Shown here: in pieces, positions 1-7,467 of the stretch
Position numbering within the stretch: position 1 is the stretch's first letter
Layout of the letters: every line of letters begins with the position of its first letter
Source of the DNA: Paenibacillus sp. J5C2022
GTDB taxonomy: Bacteria; Bacillota; Bacilli; Paenibacillales; Paenibacillaceae
NCBI RefSeq assembly: GCF_025567625.1
Contig: NZ_JAOQJC010000025.1
Span: 1 to 64,000 of the forward strand
Length of the DNA stretch: 64,000 nt
Direction: 5' to 3'
Translations under genes and position numbers: made by a program
Notes under the pieces: generated by a model
The model's input: the letters and a program-made list of their open reading frames with translations, nothing else
Told to the model about the DNA's origin: nothing
The model's database searches: none

Positions 1-30
1 GTTAAATCCTATGCACCAATACAAAAAGAA

Positions 31-55
31 GGAGCGATCCCGTCCAGATCGCTCC
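31..55 (-). terminator. Possible rho-independent terminator, minus strand
   Basis: An 8-bp stem (GGAGCGAT/ATCGCTCC) with a short loop is followed on the minus strand by a T-rich stretch. It lies 300 bp beyond the stop of the S41 protease, so it could end that transcript or belong to a gene left of the window. Confidence 0.45.
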
Positions 56-180
56 TCCCCTTGCTGCTGAATCAACAGGATGAACATGTTCATTCATCCC
101 TATCCACTTGATCCACATCACTATCCGCACTATTGCCGCTCGTTCCCCTCATTCCACACTTTCCACGGGGTCATACTATT

Positions 181-298
181 ACTATACCGTACTTTCAGAT
201 CTATCCACTCTTTCTGCATCATTCGCTCGTTCCGTACTACTATACCGTACTTTCAGATCTATCCACTCTTTCTGCATCATTCGCTCGTTCCGTACTAC
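181..298. repeat. Two tandem 58-bp repeat copies
   Basis: A 58-bp unit beginning ACTATACCGTAC occurs twice head to tail (181-238 and 239-296), with partial degenerate copies on both sides (about 108-180 and 297-350). The whole stretch 60-356 has no credible gene; reading frames across it are products of the repeat. Confidence 0.8.
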
Positions 299-356
299 TA
301 TCCGCACGAGCCACACGATCCGCGCCACTATCCCGCACGACTATCCGCATAACAAG

Positions 357-1817
357 TTACTTCTTCCCCTTCAACTGCTTCACGCCTTCGAGCAATTGCG
401 GGTCCTCCGCATTCAGCTTATCGCGAAGCGAATCTATAAGACTGTAGCCCGTCCGGTCGTTGAATTGTCCCGTCGCTTCCAGCCCGTTGTCCTGCTGGTA
501 CTTGCGAAGCGCCGATTCCGTCTCCCCGCCGAAGATGCCTTCTTCGCCGACAGGTCCATATCCCAACGCCTTCAGCATTTCCTGCAGCGTCTTCACATCC
601 TCGCCGTAGCTGCCCAGCTTCATCTCCGAGCCGATCGCAAGCGGTCGCAGGTAGGCATAATCCGGCAAGGACACCTCGTAATCGGGCGTAACCCCTTGCT
701 TGTTAATCCATGTGCCCCCCGGCGTCTTCCACTGGGCTTCTGTCAGGCTAAGTACAGAGCCGTCCGGGAACTGCTTGAACATCTGCACGACGCCTTTGCC
801 GAAAGTTTGCTCGCCGACTACCGTAGCTCCGGCCGATTCCTTCAAGGCCGACGCCATCACTTCGCTGGCGCTCGCCGACTTGCCGTTGACAAGCACGACG
901 ATCGGTATACCCCACTCCTCCTTCTGATAGGAGCGGTAAGACACTGTCTGCTTCTCTTCCTTGGAGACGACATCCAATATCTTCTCGCCCTTCGGAATAA
1001 GCATGCTCGCGATCTCCACCGTCGATTCCAGCAGTCCTCCGGGATTGGAGCGCAGATCCAGTAGCAAGCCCTGCAGCGGCCCTTCCTTCTCCAGCTCCTC
1101 GATCGCCGTCTTGAACTCCTCGTCCGTCTCATAGCCGAAGCGGCTAATCGTCACATGGCCAACGCCGCCATCCAGCAGCTCGTAAGTGACCGTATGAACG
1201 GCAATCGCTTCGCGCTTCAGCGTAACTTCCAGAGGTGCGCTATCCCCAGGGCGCTGCAGGACGAGCGACACCGGCTCGCCTTCCTTCCCCCGGACCATGC
1301 CGATCAGATCGTGATAGCTCACCTCCTCCAGCGAAGTGCCGTCCACCTTCTTGAGTATATCGCCGGGCAGCAAGCCTCCCCGTTCCGCCGGAGCGTCCTT
1401 GGTGACTTCGTTAATGATATACTGGCCTTCCTCCTGACGCAGCGTCACGCCGATGCCGTAAATTTCCCCTTCGTATGACTGCGTGTATTCCTCGCCGCGC
1501 TCGCCGACCATATACTGCGAATACGGGTCGCCGAGAGAAGCGACCATGCCCTGCGCCGCTCCGTTAATGAGCGCTTCGGACTCCGCTCCTTCCAGGTAAT
1601 CGTTCATGATTCGCATATAGGCGGCGTTCAAATATTGGAAGTTATCCACCTTCATGACGGGATAGCGAACCCCTGTCCATATGACCCCGAGCCCGAAGCC
1701 AATGATGAGCAGGAGCACTGCTCCAACGGAATAGTACAGGGGCGAGCGGGGACCGCTTCCTTTGCGGGGAGTCTGAGTTATTTCGCCTGTCGGGCGTTGC
1801 TGCATGCTGTCATTCAT
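357..1817 (-). CDS. S41 family C-terminal processing protease (CtpA/CtpB-like)
   Basis: Membrane-anchored serine protease that cleaves substrates at the extracytoplasmic face. The 486-residue protein has a short cytoplasmic N-terminus, one transmembrane helix (about 28-50), a PDZ domain (about 115-195), the S41 protease core and a C-terminal peptidoglycan-binding domain (about 400-465, starting near LGSYGEDVKTLQ). The nucleophile Ser lies in NGKSASASE and the general-base Lys in TFGKG, the usual Ser/Lys dyad. The start is supported by AAGGAG eight bases upstream. Size and domain order match Bacillales CtpA/B proteases, which act in sporulation or envelope signalling; the particular substrate cannot be told. 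It is transcribed divergently from the HAD gene across 95 bp. Confidence 0.93.
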   Translation of the reverse strand: MNDSMQQRPTGEITQTPRKGSGPRSPLYYSVGAVLLLIIGFGLGVIWTGVRYPVMKVDNFQYLNAAYMRIMNDYLEGAESEALINGAAQGMVASLGDPYSQYMVGERGEEYTQSYEGEIYGIGVTLRQEEGQYIINEVTKDAPAERGGLLPGDILKKVDGTSLEEVSYHDLIGMVRGKEGEPVSLVLQRPGDSAPLEVTLKREAIAVHTVTYELLDGGVGHVTISRFGYETDEEFKTAIEELEKEGPLQGLLLDLRSNPGGLLESTVEIASMLIPKGEKILDVVSKEEKQTVSYRSYQKEEWGIPIVVLVNGKSASASEVMASALKESAGATVVGEQTFGKGVVQMFKQFPDGSVLSLTEAQWKTPGGTWINKQGVTPDYEVSLPDYAYLRPLAIGSEMKLGSYGEDVKTLQEMLKALGYGPVGEEGIFGGETESALRKYQQDNGLEATGQFNDRTGYSLIDSLRDKLNAEDPQLLEGVKQLKGKK

Positions 1818-1912
1818 CCTGATTTCTCCTTGTACACCTATCGTTTTTTCGTTACAATCAACCTTATTGCTGTTATCCTGCAGTTCGAATAGAAAGGGAG
1901 ATACCGGCTATT

Positions 1913-2722
1913 ATGTCTATTATGTATAAACTGATTGCCATTGATGTCGACGATACGCTATTGACCGACGACTTGCTCGTCACCCCCGGCACGATTGAAG
2001 CGATGGAGTCCGCAATTGCGCAAGGCGTGACGGTAACGCTCGCCACCGGCCGGATGTTCGCATCCGCCCGCAAGATTGCCGAACAAATCAACCTCAATGT
2101 TCCTATTATCACGTATCAGGGCGCGCTCGTCAAAACCTTGCTGGAGGGAGAAGTGCTCTACGAGCGCAATATGCCTACGGAAGCCGCCAGGAAGCTGCAG
2201 CAATTCTGCCAATCCAGAGGTCTGCATCTTCAGCTGTACGTCGATGACGAATTGTACGGCACCGAAGACAACGATCGGATCAAGGCCTATTCTAAGCTTT
2301 CCAATATTCCGTACAAAATAGAACCTGACTTCGACTATTTAATTGAAAAACCGCTTCATAAAATGCTTATCATCGATGAGCCGGAAGTGCTCGACGGACT
2401 AATCGAAGAGCTGCGGCCGCTCATCGGCGAAGATGTTCATATGACCAAGTCGAAGGCGCATTACTTGGAATTCATGCATAAGGAAGGAACGAAAGGTCAT
2501 GCGCTCGCGTTCATGGCACAGCATATCGGCTGCACGATGGAGGAGACGATCGGCATGGGCGACGCATGGAACGACCGTGAGCTGATCCAGGTCGCCGGAC
2601 TTGGCGTGGCAATGGGCAATGCGATTGATTCCTTGAAGGAGCTGGCGGATTACGTGACGGCTACGAACAATGAGGAAGGCGTACGGCATGTTATTGAGAA
2701 GTTTGTGCTGAAGCCTCATTGA
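1913..2722 (+). CDS. Cof-type HAD-IIB family hydrolase
   Basis: Cytosolic haloacid-dehalogenase phosphatase of the Cof/YkrA type, 269 residues, the usual length. Motif I is DVDDTLL near the N-terminus (the first Asp is the nucleophile), motif II is in TLATGR, and motif IV is GMGDAWND. The IIB cap lies between them. Family members dephosphorylate sugar phosphates and nucleotide cofactors such as FMN or PLP; the substrate here is unknown. AAGGGAG lies 12 bases before the ATG at 1913; a second in-frame ATG at 1922 is possible. A strong hairpin terminator follows. Confidence 0.92.
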   Translation: MSIMYKLIAIDVDDTLLTDDLLVTPGTIEAMESAIAQGVTVTLATGRMFASARKIAEQINLNVPIITYQGALVKTLLEGEVLYERNMPTEAARKLQQFCQSRGLHLQLYVDDELYGTEDNDRIKAYSKLSNIPYKIEPDFDYLIEKPLHKMLIIDEPEVLDGLIEELRPLIGEDVHMTKSKAHYLEFMHKEGTKGHALAFMAQHIGCTMEETIGMGDAWNDRELIQVAGLGVAMGNAIDSLKELADYVTATNNEEGVRHVIEKFVLKPH

Positions 2723-2791
2723 TTGATTGACGTTGACGGCAACCCGCTCCCCCTGTTCACCTGTAATTTCATATGCATTGTAGAATACAGT

Positions 2792-2833
2792 AAGTCTCCA
2801 ACTCCACGTACCAGTGGAGTTGGAGACTTTTCG
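2792..2833 (+). terminator. Strong hairpin terminator after the HAD gene
   Basis: A perfect 16-bp stem (2792-2807 with 2814-2829) and a 6-base loop are followed by TTTTCG. It lies 70 bp beyond the HAD stop codon. The minus-strand side has no T tract, so it mainly serves the plus strand. Confidence 0.75.
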
Positions 2834-3017
2834 CTTGCCTGTCGCAGTGGGGCAAGGCGGATTTTGCCCCGTTGCGTATTATTTTCCTGTCTGGAGCGCG
2901 TCGATTTGCTTCTGCAGCTCGTCCTGAATTTTCTGCAGGTGCACATTGTGCGAATGAATGCGGAATAGTCGAAGGATCGCCCTTCGACAAGCGAATGAGT
3001 AATCCTCCGGAATCTTG

Positions 3018-4250
3018 CTATGCGTAATGCATATGTCCTCCGCCCTCTCCGCCCTCTCCGCCCTGCTCCTGCTGTCTGTACTGGCTTGGCGTCATGCCGG
3101 TCGCCCGCTTGAACGCCGTGAAGAAGTGGCTCTTCGCCTGGAAGCCGCACTGCTCGGATATGTCCGATATCGGCTGGTCTGTCTGCAGCAGCAGCTGCTG
3201 CACCTTCTTAATCCGCTCGCCCAATATGTAATTCGACAACGATATGCCCTGGTGCTCCTGGAACAGCGTCCGGACATATTTCGCCGACAAGGAGACATGA
3301 TCTGCGATCTGGTCGACGGACAACGCTGGGTCGTGTACATGGTAATGAATATACTGAAGCATCTCGTCAACCAGCTTCTCCCGGCGGTTGCAGCCTCTCT
3401 GGTCGCTTAGCGTGGAGATAATGCGGTGAATCTCCTCCCGAAGCCAGCCGCTCACATCCTCTAGTCTGGCAAATTGCTTCAGATGATGATCGATGCCGTC
3501 GATGCTCTGAATGGACGTCAGCTTGCTGAACGATTTGACTACGGTGAACAGGAGCAGGCGCAGCTGGAATTGACACTCTCCGTACTTCATCTGATGAAAT
3601 CTGCGGAAGATGTCCTCCAGTTCCTCCTGCACCCACTCCTCCTTGCCGCTTCTTATCGTGCCGATCAGGCTGTCCAGCCAGTCGTCCTCCAGCGTGCTGT
3701 TCAGCTCCGCGTACTGCTCGTAATCCTGCTCGGTATAGACCTTGTCTTCGCCGCGAATGAATTTGAACAGCGTCAGCTCGCAGACGTCGTCGTACACCTT
3801 GCGCCAATGATCGTGCGGGCGGTAGGCGTTGCTCAGGCCGATCGTCACTTCCAACCCGGTATGCTTCGCCACCTGTCTACTAAGCGCCAGACATACGGAA
3901 CGAAGCTCTGTCGTCCGCTGCGGCACGGCAATCATGATGGCGAGATGATCGCCGCCGAAGTCGACGAACTCCGTCATGCAGCCCGATTGCTGCAGAAGCT
4001 CCCCCGCCATATTCCCAATGGCATATTTGTACAGCTTGCGCGATTGAAAATCGTAGTTTTCCGACGTCGTACGGAAGCCATCCACTTTCACAACGGCCAG
4101 CATGAGCCACTCGCTCTCCAGCAGGCTGGATTCACGGCTGATCGCCTGGGAAATGCCGGGCGTGAGCTTGCCTTGCAGCAGCCATTGCCGCATGTATTCC
4201 GATTTGATCAGCGAGTAATTGTCACGCAGCAGGGACACCCCCCTGCTCAA
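3018..4250 (-). CDS. C-terminal part of a frameshifted AraC-family regulator
   Basis: This frame holds the cytoplasmic part of a membrane AraC-family regulator: a middle domain and a C-terminal double helix-turn-helix (about the last 100 residues, with SLSAKYVRTLFQEHQG and the signature ending GMTPSQYR). It has no convincing start of its own. Its first codons overlap the 4222..5241 frame, and removing one base from the C6 run at 4238-4243 joins the two into one continuous product reading SVIEQG-VSLLRDN. The joined protein would have about 740 residues, normal for Paenibacillus sensors with a TM-Cache-TM-HTH layout. Whether the split is real, phase-variable or an assembly error cannot be seen here. 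Confidence 0.85.
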   Translation of the reverse strand: MSRGVSLLRDNYSLIKSEYMRQWLLQGKLTPGISQAISRESSLLESEWLMLAVVKVDGFRTTSENYDFQSRKLYKYAIGNMAGELLQQSGCMTEFVDFGGDHLAIMIAVPQRTTELRSVCLALSRQVAKHTGLEVTIGLSNAYRPHDHWRKVYDDVCELTLFKFIRGEDKVYTEQDYEQYAELNSTLEDDWLDSLIGTIRSGKEEWVQEELEDIFRRFHQMKYGECQFQLRLLLFTVVKSFSKLTSIQSIDGIDHHLKQFARLEDVSGWLREEIHRIISTLSDQRGCNRREKLVDEMLQYIHYHVHDPALSVDQIADHVSLSAKYVRTLFQEHQGISLSNYILGERIKKVQQLLLQTDQPISDISEQCGFQAKSHFFTAFKRATGMTPSQYRQQEQGGEGGEGGGHMHYA

Positions 4251-5241
4251 TAACGCTGTAATCGCTCAGCTCCTTGCAGCCTAGCAAGCGCTGCAATTGT
4301 CCAGCCAGCTTGCGGAACGGCTTCATGAACTGCCGCGAGTTCCAGAATGCAATGACGACCAGCACAGCTAGCAATATGAGCGACGTGCCCAATATGACAT
4401 TCTTGAACGACGTCGCCTGCCTATAGAACTGCTTCATCTCGGTGTAGGAATAGATCGTCCATGGTTGCGATTCCAGATCGGCATAATTGACATGTATACC
4501 ATGTCTGCCGTCTCCCAATTCGAAGGTGCCGTGATCGTCGCTCCCCCTTGCGGCTGCAAGCTCTTGTCGCAACTCGTCATCCCCTTCTCCCAGAATGAGC
4601 GTCCCTTCTGCATCCATCATCAGAAGCCAATTGTCCTCCCCTTCCCCTCCGGCCATCAGCACTTTCTCCAGCATGTCTTTATGAAGCAAGATCACCAGAT
4701 AGCCATATTGGGGTTCCTGTGAAGGAGACGATGGCAAAATTAGCGCGGGATGCGACGACTCGCCGACCGTATGGTGAAAGAATCGCATAAGAGCCGGAGG
4801 CTCCTCCTGAATTCGGCTCAGCAGTTTCGTATCCTTGAATTCATGGAATGACTGAAGACCGATTTTGGAATCCATCACTTGCTCCTTTCGCATATTGAAC
4901 AGGTAAGCGCTGTCAATCAGCGGCTCGTTGCTCAAATATTTCGTCAGCACACGCAACGTCTCCGCATCCTGCAGCGGTTCGTAAGACTGCGAATAGAACC
5001 AGTTTTGGAGAGACTGATCGTCGTACATGCTCATACTGTAGCCCTTCAGCTTGGCTAGCACGAACTCGCTCCGCTCGACAGTTTCCTTTATCTTGTCCGC
5101 ATGGAAGGAGCCAAGCTGAGACGCCGCGAACTGCGAGAAGCGGTCCGCCAGAAACAAAGAGAACAGCATAATGATGACCGTAAACAATATGCATAACCAC
5201 AGAAAAATGCGTGAAGGCCGTTTTCTAGCCAGCAGTGCCAT
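4222..5241 (-). CDS. N-terminal membrane sensor part of the frameshifted AraC-family regulator
   Basis: This frame encodes the sensor half: a first membrane helix at about 12-32, an extracytoplasmic Cache-like domain to about 285, a second helix at about 287-307 and a short HAMP-like linker. It then runs out of frame (ending GGVPAA) at a run of six G on the coding strand. AAGGAG lies about 9 bases before the ATG. Such proteins sense extracellular carbohydrates or stress and usually control adjacent transporters; no obvious target operon is adjacent, the neighbours being a HAD gene and repeat DNA. Confidence 0.85.
   Translation of the reverse strand: MALLARKRPSRIFLWLCILFTVIIMLFSLFLADRFSQFAASQLGSFHADKIKETVERSEFVLAKLKGYSMSMYDDQSLQNWFYSQSYEPLQDAETLRVLTKYLSNEPLIDSAYLFNMRKEQVMDSKIGLQSFHEFKDTKLLSRIQEEPPALMRFFHHTVGESSHPALILPSSPSQEPQYGYLVILLHKDMLEKVLMAGGEGEDNWLLMMDAEGTLILGEGDDELRQELAAARGSDDHGTFELGDGRHGIHVNYADLESQPWTIYSYTEMKQFYRQATSFKNVILGTSLILLAVLVVIAFWNSRQFMKPFRKLAGQLQRLLGCKELSDYSVIEQGGVPAA
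4238..4243 (-). other. C6/G6 homopolymer frameshift site
   Basis: Six C on the plus strand (six G in the gene). With five G the two halves of the regulator read as one open frame; with six the frame ends 20 bases later at a TGA. Confidence 0.85.
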
Positions 5242-5261
5242 TCTCGATCACTCCTTATATC

Positions 5262-5385
5262 TTGAAATTTTGGAATTCTAATATTCTGGAATTCTAAAAT
5301 TTTTAAATTCTGAAATTCTAAAATTCTAAAATTCTAAAATTCTAAAATTCTAAAATTCTAAAATTCTAAAATTCTAAAATTCTAA
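5262..5385. repeat. AT-rich octamer microsatellite, nine perfect copies
   Basis: AAATTCTA is repeated nine times without error at 5313-5384, with degenerate copies from about 5262. It starts 20 bp upstream of the ATG of the AraC-family regulator, in its promoter region. Eight-base tandem repeats are prone to slipped-strand copy changes. Confidence 0.9.
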
Positions 5386-5630
5386 GAATTATTATATTGA
5401 AATTTTAAAATTTTGAAGCCCTGAAAATCTGATGAATATTTTCTCTGAAAATTATACTAGAAATGAAGAAAAAATTCACCATGATATTCCATCCGGCGTC
5501 GTTCTTCCCTACTGTTGCCCAACTCGCTTCTAACGACAGGTCGTCTGCAAACTAAAACTCACTTCCATGGCGGTTCCATTACTTCACTCACCTGGATTTG
5601 TGAGCATATTGAATGATGCTACTTGGGGGG

Positions 5631-6545
5631 GACGAGTTACTTTGTACGGTTTTTCACACAAACGCCGCACATTTTCTCCGCCAACCCAGCAACTTGTACG
5701 ATTTTTCACACAAACACCGCACATTTTCTCCGCCAACCCAGCAACTTGTACGATTTTTCACACAAACGCCGCACATTTTCTCCGCCAACCCAGCAACTTG
5801 TACGATTTTTCACACAAACACCTCTAATTTGCTGCCTTTGCAAGTTACTTTTTACGATTTTTCACACAAACACCGCACATTTTCTCCGCCAACCCAGCGA
5901 CTTGTACGATTTTTCATACAAACACCTCTAATTTGCTGCCTTTGCGAGTTACTTTGTACGATTTTTCACACAAACGCCGCACATTTACTCCGCCAACCCA
6001 GCAACTTGTACGATTTTTCGTTACTACTTAGGTCCATTCGGTACGAGGCAAGCTTGGCGGGGCTATGTGAGCAAAATGAGCGATAGCGCACAATTCCCAC
6101 TACTTTTCCGCTTCTATGTGACCATTTTGAGCGATAAGCTCCTACTTGCTTAGTAGCTAAGTAGTAACGATTTTTCATACAAACACCTCTAATTTGCTGC
6201 CTTTGCAAGTTACTTTGTACGGTTTTTCACACAAAAACCGCACATTTTCTCCGCCAACCCAGCAATTTGTACGATTTTTTATACAAACACCTCTAATTTG
6301 CTGCCTTTGCGAGTTACTTTGTACGGTTTTTCACACAAACGCCGCACATTTTCTCCGCCAACCCAGCAACTTGTACGATTTTTCACACAAACACCGCACA
6401 TTTTCTCCGCCAACCCAGCAACTTGTACGATTTTTCACACAAACGCCGCACATTTTCTCCGCCAACCCAGCAACTTGTACGATTTTTCACACAAACGCCG
6501 CACATTTTCTCCGCCAACCCAGCAATTTGTACGATTTTTCATACC
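5631..6545. repeat. Array of 52-bp units, locus A
   Basis: Fifteen cores with the start TGTACG (once TTTACG) occur exactly 52 bp apart, at 5643, 5695, 5747, 5799, 5851, 5903, 5955 and 6007, then 6216, 6268, 6320, 6372, 6424, 6476 and 6528. The 6007-6216 gap equals 52 plus a 157-bp insertion. Each unit has a constant half (TGTACGATTTTTCA then an ACAAAC-like end) and one of two variable halves of about 28 bp: type 1 (CCGCACATTTTCTCCGCC) or type 2 (CCTCTAATTTGCTGCC). Type order is 1,1,1,2,1,2,1,2,1,2,1,1,1,1. Stop-free frames across the array are repeat artefacts. The stretch 5386-5630 holds nothing recognised. Confidence 0.92.
6020..6168. mobile_element. 149-bp MITE-like insertion inside the 52-bp array
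   Basis: The ends are perfect inverted repeats of at least 12 bp (GTTACTACTTAG and CTAAGTAGTAAC). The element is flanked by an 8-bp direct duplication, GATTTTTC, at 6012-6019 and 6169-6176. Removing the element plus one copy of the duplication restores the 52-bp register exactly. There is no coding capacity. Inside are two similar segments starting CTATGTGA at 6063 and 6114, 51 bp apart. The parent transposase family cannot be assigned from this. Confidence 0.75.
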
Positions 6546-6604
6546 ATTCCGCTGATCTACTATCGTTGCCGGTTACTTCTGAGTGGGCTATGCGAACAAT
6601 ATAA

Positions 6605-6684
6605 GCGATAGGCATCAACTTTCAGTGATAGGCATCAACTTTCAGCGATAGGCATCAGCTTTCAGCGATAGGCATCGACTTTCA
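6605..6684. repeat. Four tandem 20-bp repeats
   Basis: Units beginning GCGATAGGCATC (GTGATAGG in copy 2) repeat at 6605, 6625, 6645 and 6665 with one or two mismatches each. They lie between the 52-bp array and the end of the iron importer operon. No gene is seen between 6546 and 6807. Confidence 0.8.
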
Positions 6685-6729
6685 GTGGGACGAGGCACTG
6701 TTGGCGGGCGAGTCAAAGCATCGCAGCAT

Positions 6730-6766
6730 AAAAAAGCCCGCCGCTTCAACGACGAAGCAAGCAGGC
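6730..6766 (-). terminator. Terminator of the iron ABC importer operon
   Basis: A GC-rich imperfect hairpin (GCCTGC/GCGGGC ends) is followed by six T on the minus strand, 42 bp beyond the ATPase stop codon. Confidence 0.7.
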
Positions 6767-6807
6767 CTCCTAGTAATCATATAGCATCATGTAGCAATCC
6801 AATATCC

Positions 6808-7467
6808 TCATGCCATGCTAAGAGCAGGGGCGCGCATCTCTACAATGCGGTCGCACAGCGCATCCGCGTCCTCGCGGTCGTGTGTGACCAATATGGACGT
6901 CATCCGCGACAGCCGGAGCAGCTCTCTCAGCTCCTCACGGATGCTCGCCTTAAGTCCGGCGTCGAGGCTGCTGAACGGTTCATCCATAAGCAGCAGCCTT
7001 GGACGCGGAGCCAGCGCGCGGGCGAAAGCGATGCGCTGCTGCTGACCGCCGCTCAGCTCATGGGGATAACGCTTGCGGTAGTCCGCCATCTTCACCAGCT
7101 CCAGCATCTCCCCGATCCGATCGCGGCGTTCCCCGCGCGGAAGAGATCCCAGTCCGAAGGCTATATTGCTTTCTACCGTCATATGGGGGAACAAGGCATA
7201 ATCCTGGAACACCATGCCTATACCGCGCCGCTCCGGCTGGACGAAGGTGGTTCGGTCGACCATGACGGTATTCCCGACGACAATGGAGCCTTCACGCGGC
7301 GTCTCCAGTCCCGCGATCAGCCGGAGCACCGTGCTCTTGCCGCTGCCGCTCTCGCCCAGCAGCCCGACCACTTCCCCCTCTTCCATATGTAGCGTGAAGC
7401 GATGCAGCACATCGCCGGCTCCTCTCTCATACGCATAGCAAAGCTCACTTAGCTGCACATAAGTCAT
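6808..7467 (-). CDS. Iron(III) ABC transporter ATP-binding protein (FbpC-like)
   Basis: Cytoplasmic ATPase of a ferric-iron importer, 219 residues from the chosen start. Walker A GESGSGKST, Q-loop VFQDYALFPH, signature LSGGQQQR, Walker B LLLMDEP and the switch histidine in LVTHD are present. It is shorter than typical 340-residue FbpC proteins because it has no C-terminal regulatory domain. The ATG at 7467 overlaps the permease stop (ATGA) and has GGAGAG upstream, which favours it over an upstream in-frame start at 7503. It is last in the operon SBP-permease-ATPase. Confidence 0.92.
   Translation of the reverse strand: MTYVQLSELCYAYERGAGDVLHRFTLHMEEGEVVGLLGESGSGKSTVLRLIAGLETPREGSIVVGNTVMVDRTTFVQPERRGIGMVFQDYALFPHMTVESNIAFGLGSLPRGERRDRIGEMLELVKMADYRKRYPHELSGGQQQRIAFARALAPRPRLLLMDEPFSSLDAGLKASIREELRELLRLSRMTSILVTHDREDADALCDRIVEMRAPALSMA

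Noticed and set aside
80..352. Open frames of 90 or more codons on the plus strand
   Set aside because: They run across the 58-bp tandem repeat, show repetitive Ser/Phe/His-rich translations and have no ribosome site.
2968..2988. Perfect hairpin GTCGAAGG/CCTTCGAC beyond the AraC-family gene
   Set aside because: There is no T tract on either strand, so it is not called a terminator.
2879..3091. A minus-strand frame of 70 codons ending in a plausible amphipathic tail (VHLQKIQDELQKQIDALQTGK split over the end)
   Set aside because: It has no ATG and no ribosome site; the only GTG leaves 21 residues. It could be the remnant of a small gene but cannot be supported.
5631..6545. The constant-half plus variable-half layout looks like a CRISPR array
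   Set aside because: The 'spacers' are only two sequences used over and over, the repeat is AT-rich and imperfect, and no cas gene is in the window.
5567..6611. Several overlapping plus-strand frames with repeats such as FSHKRRTFSPPTQQ
   Set aside because: All three frames stay open because 52 is not a multiple of three and the unit lacks stops; this is a repeat artefact, not a repeat protein.
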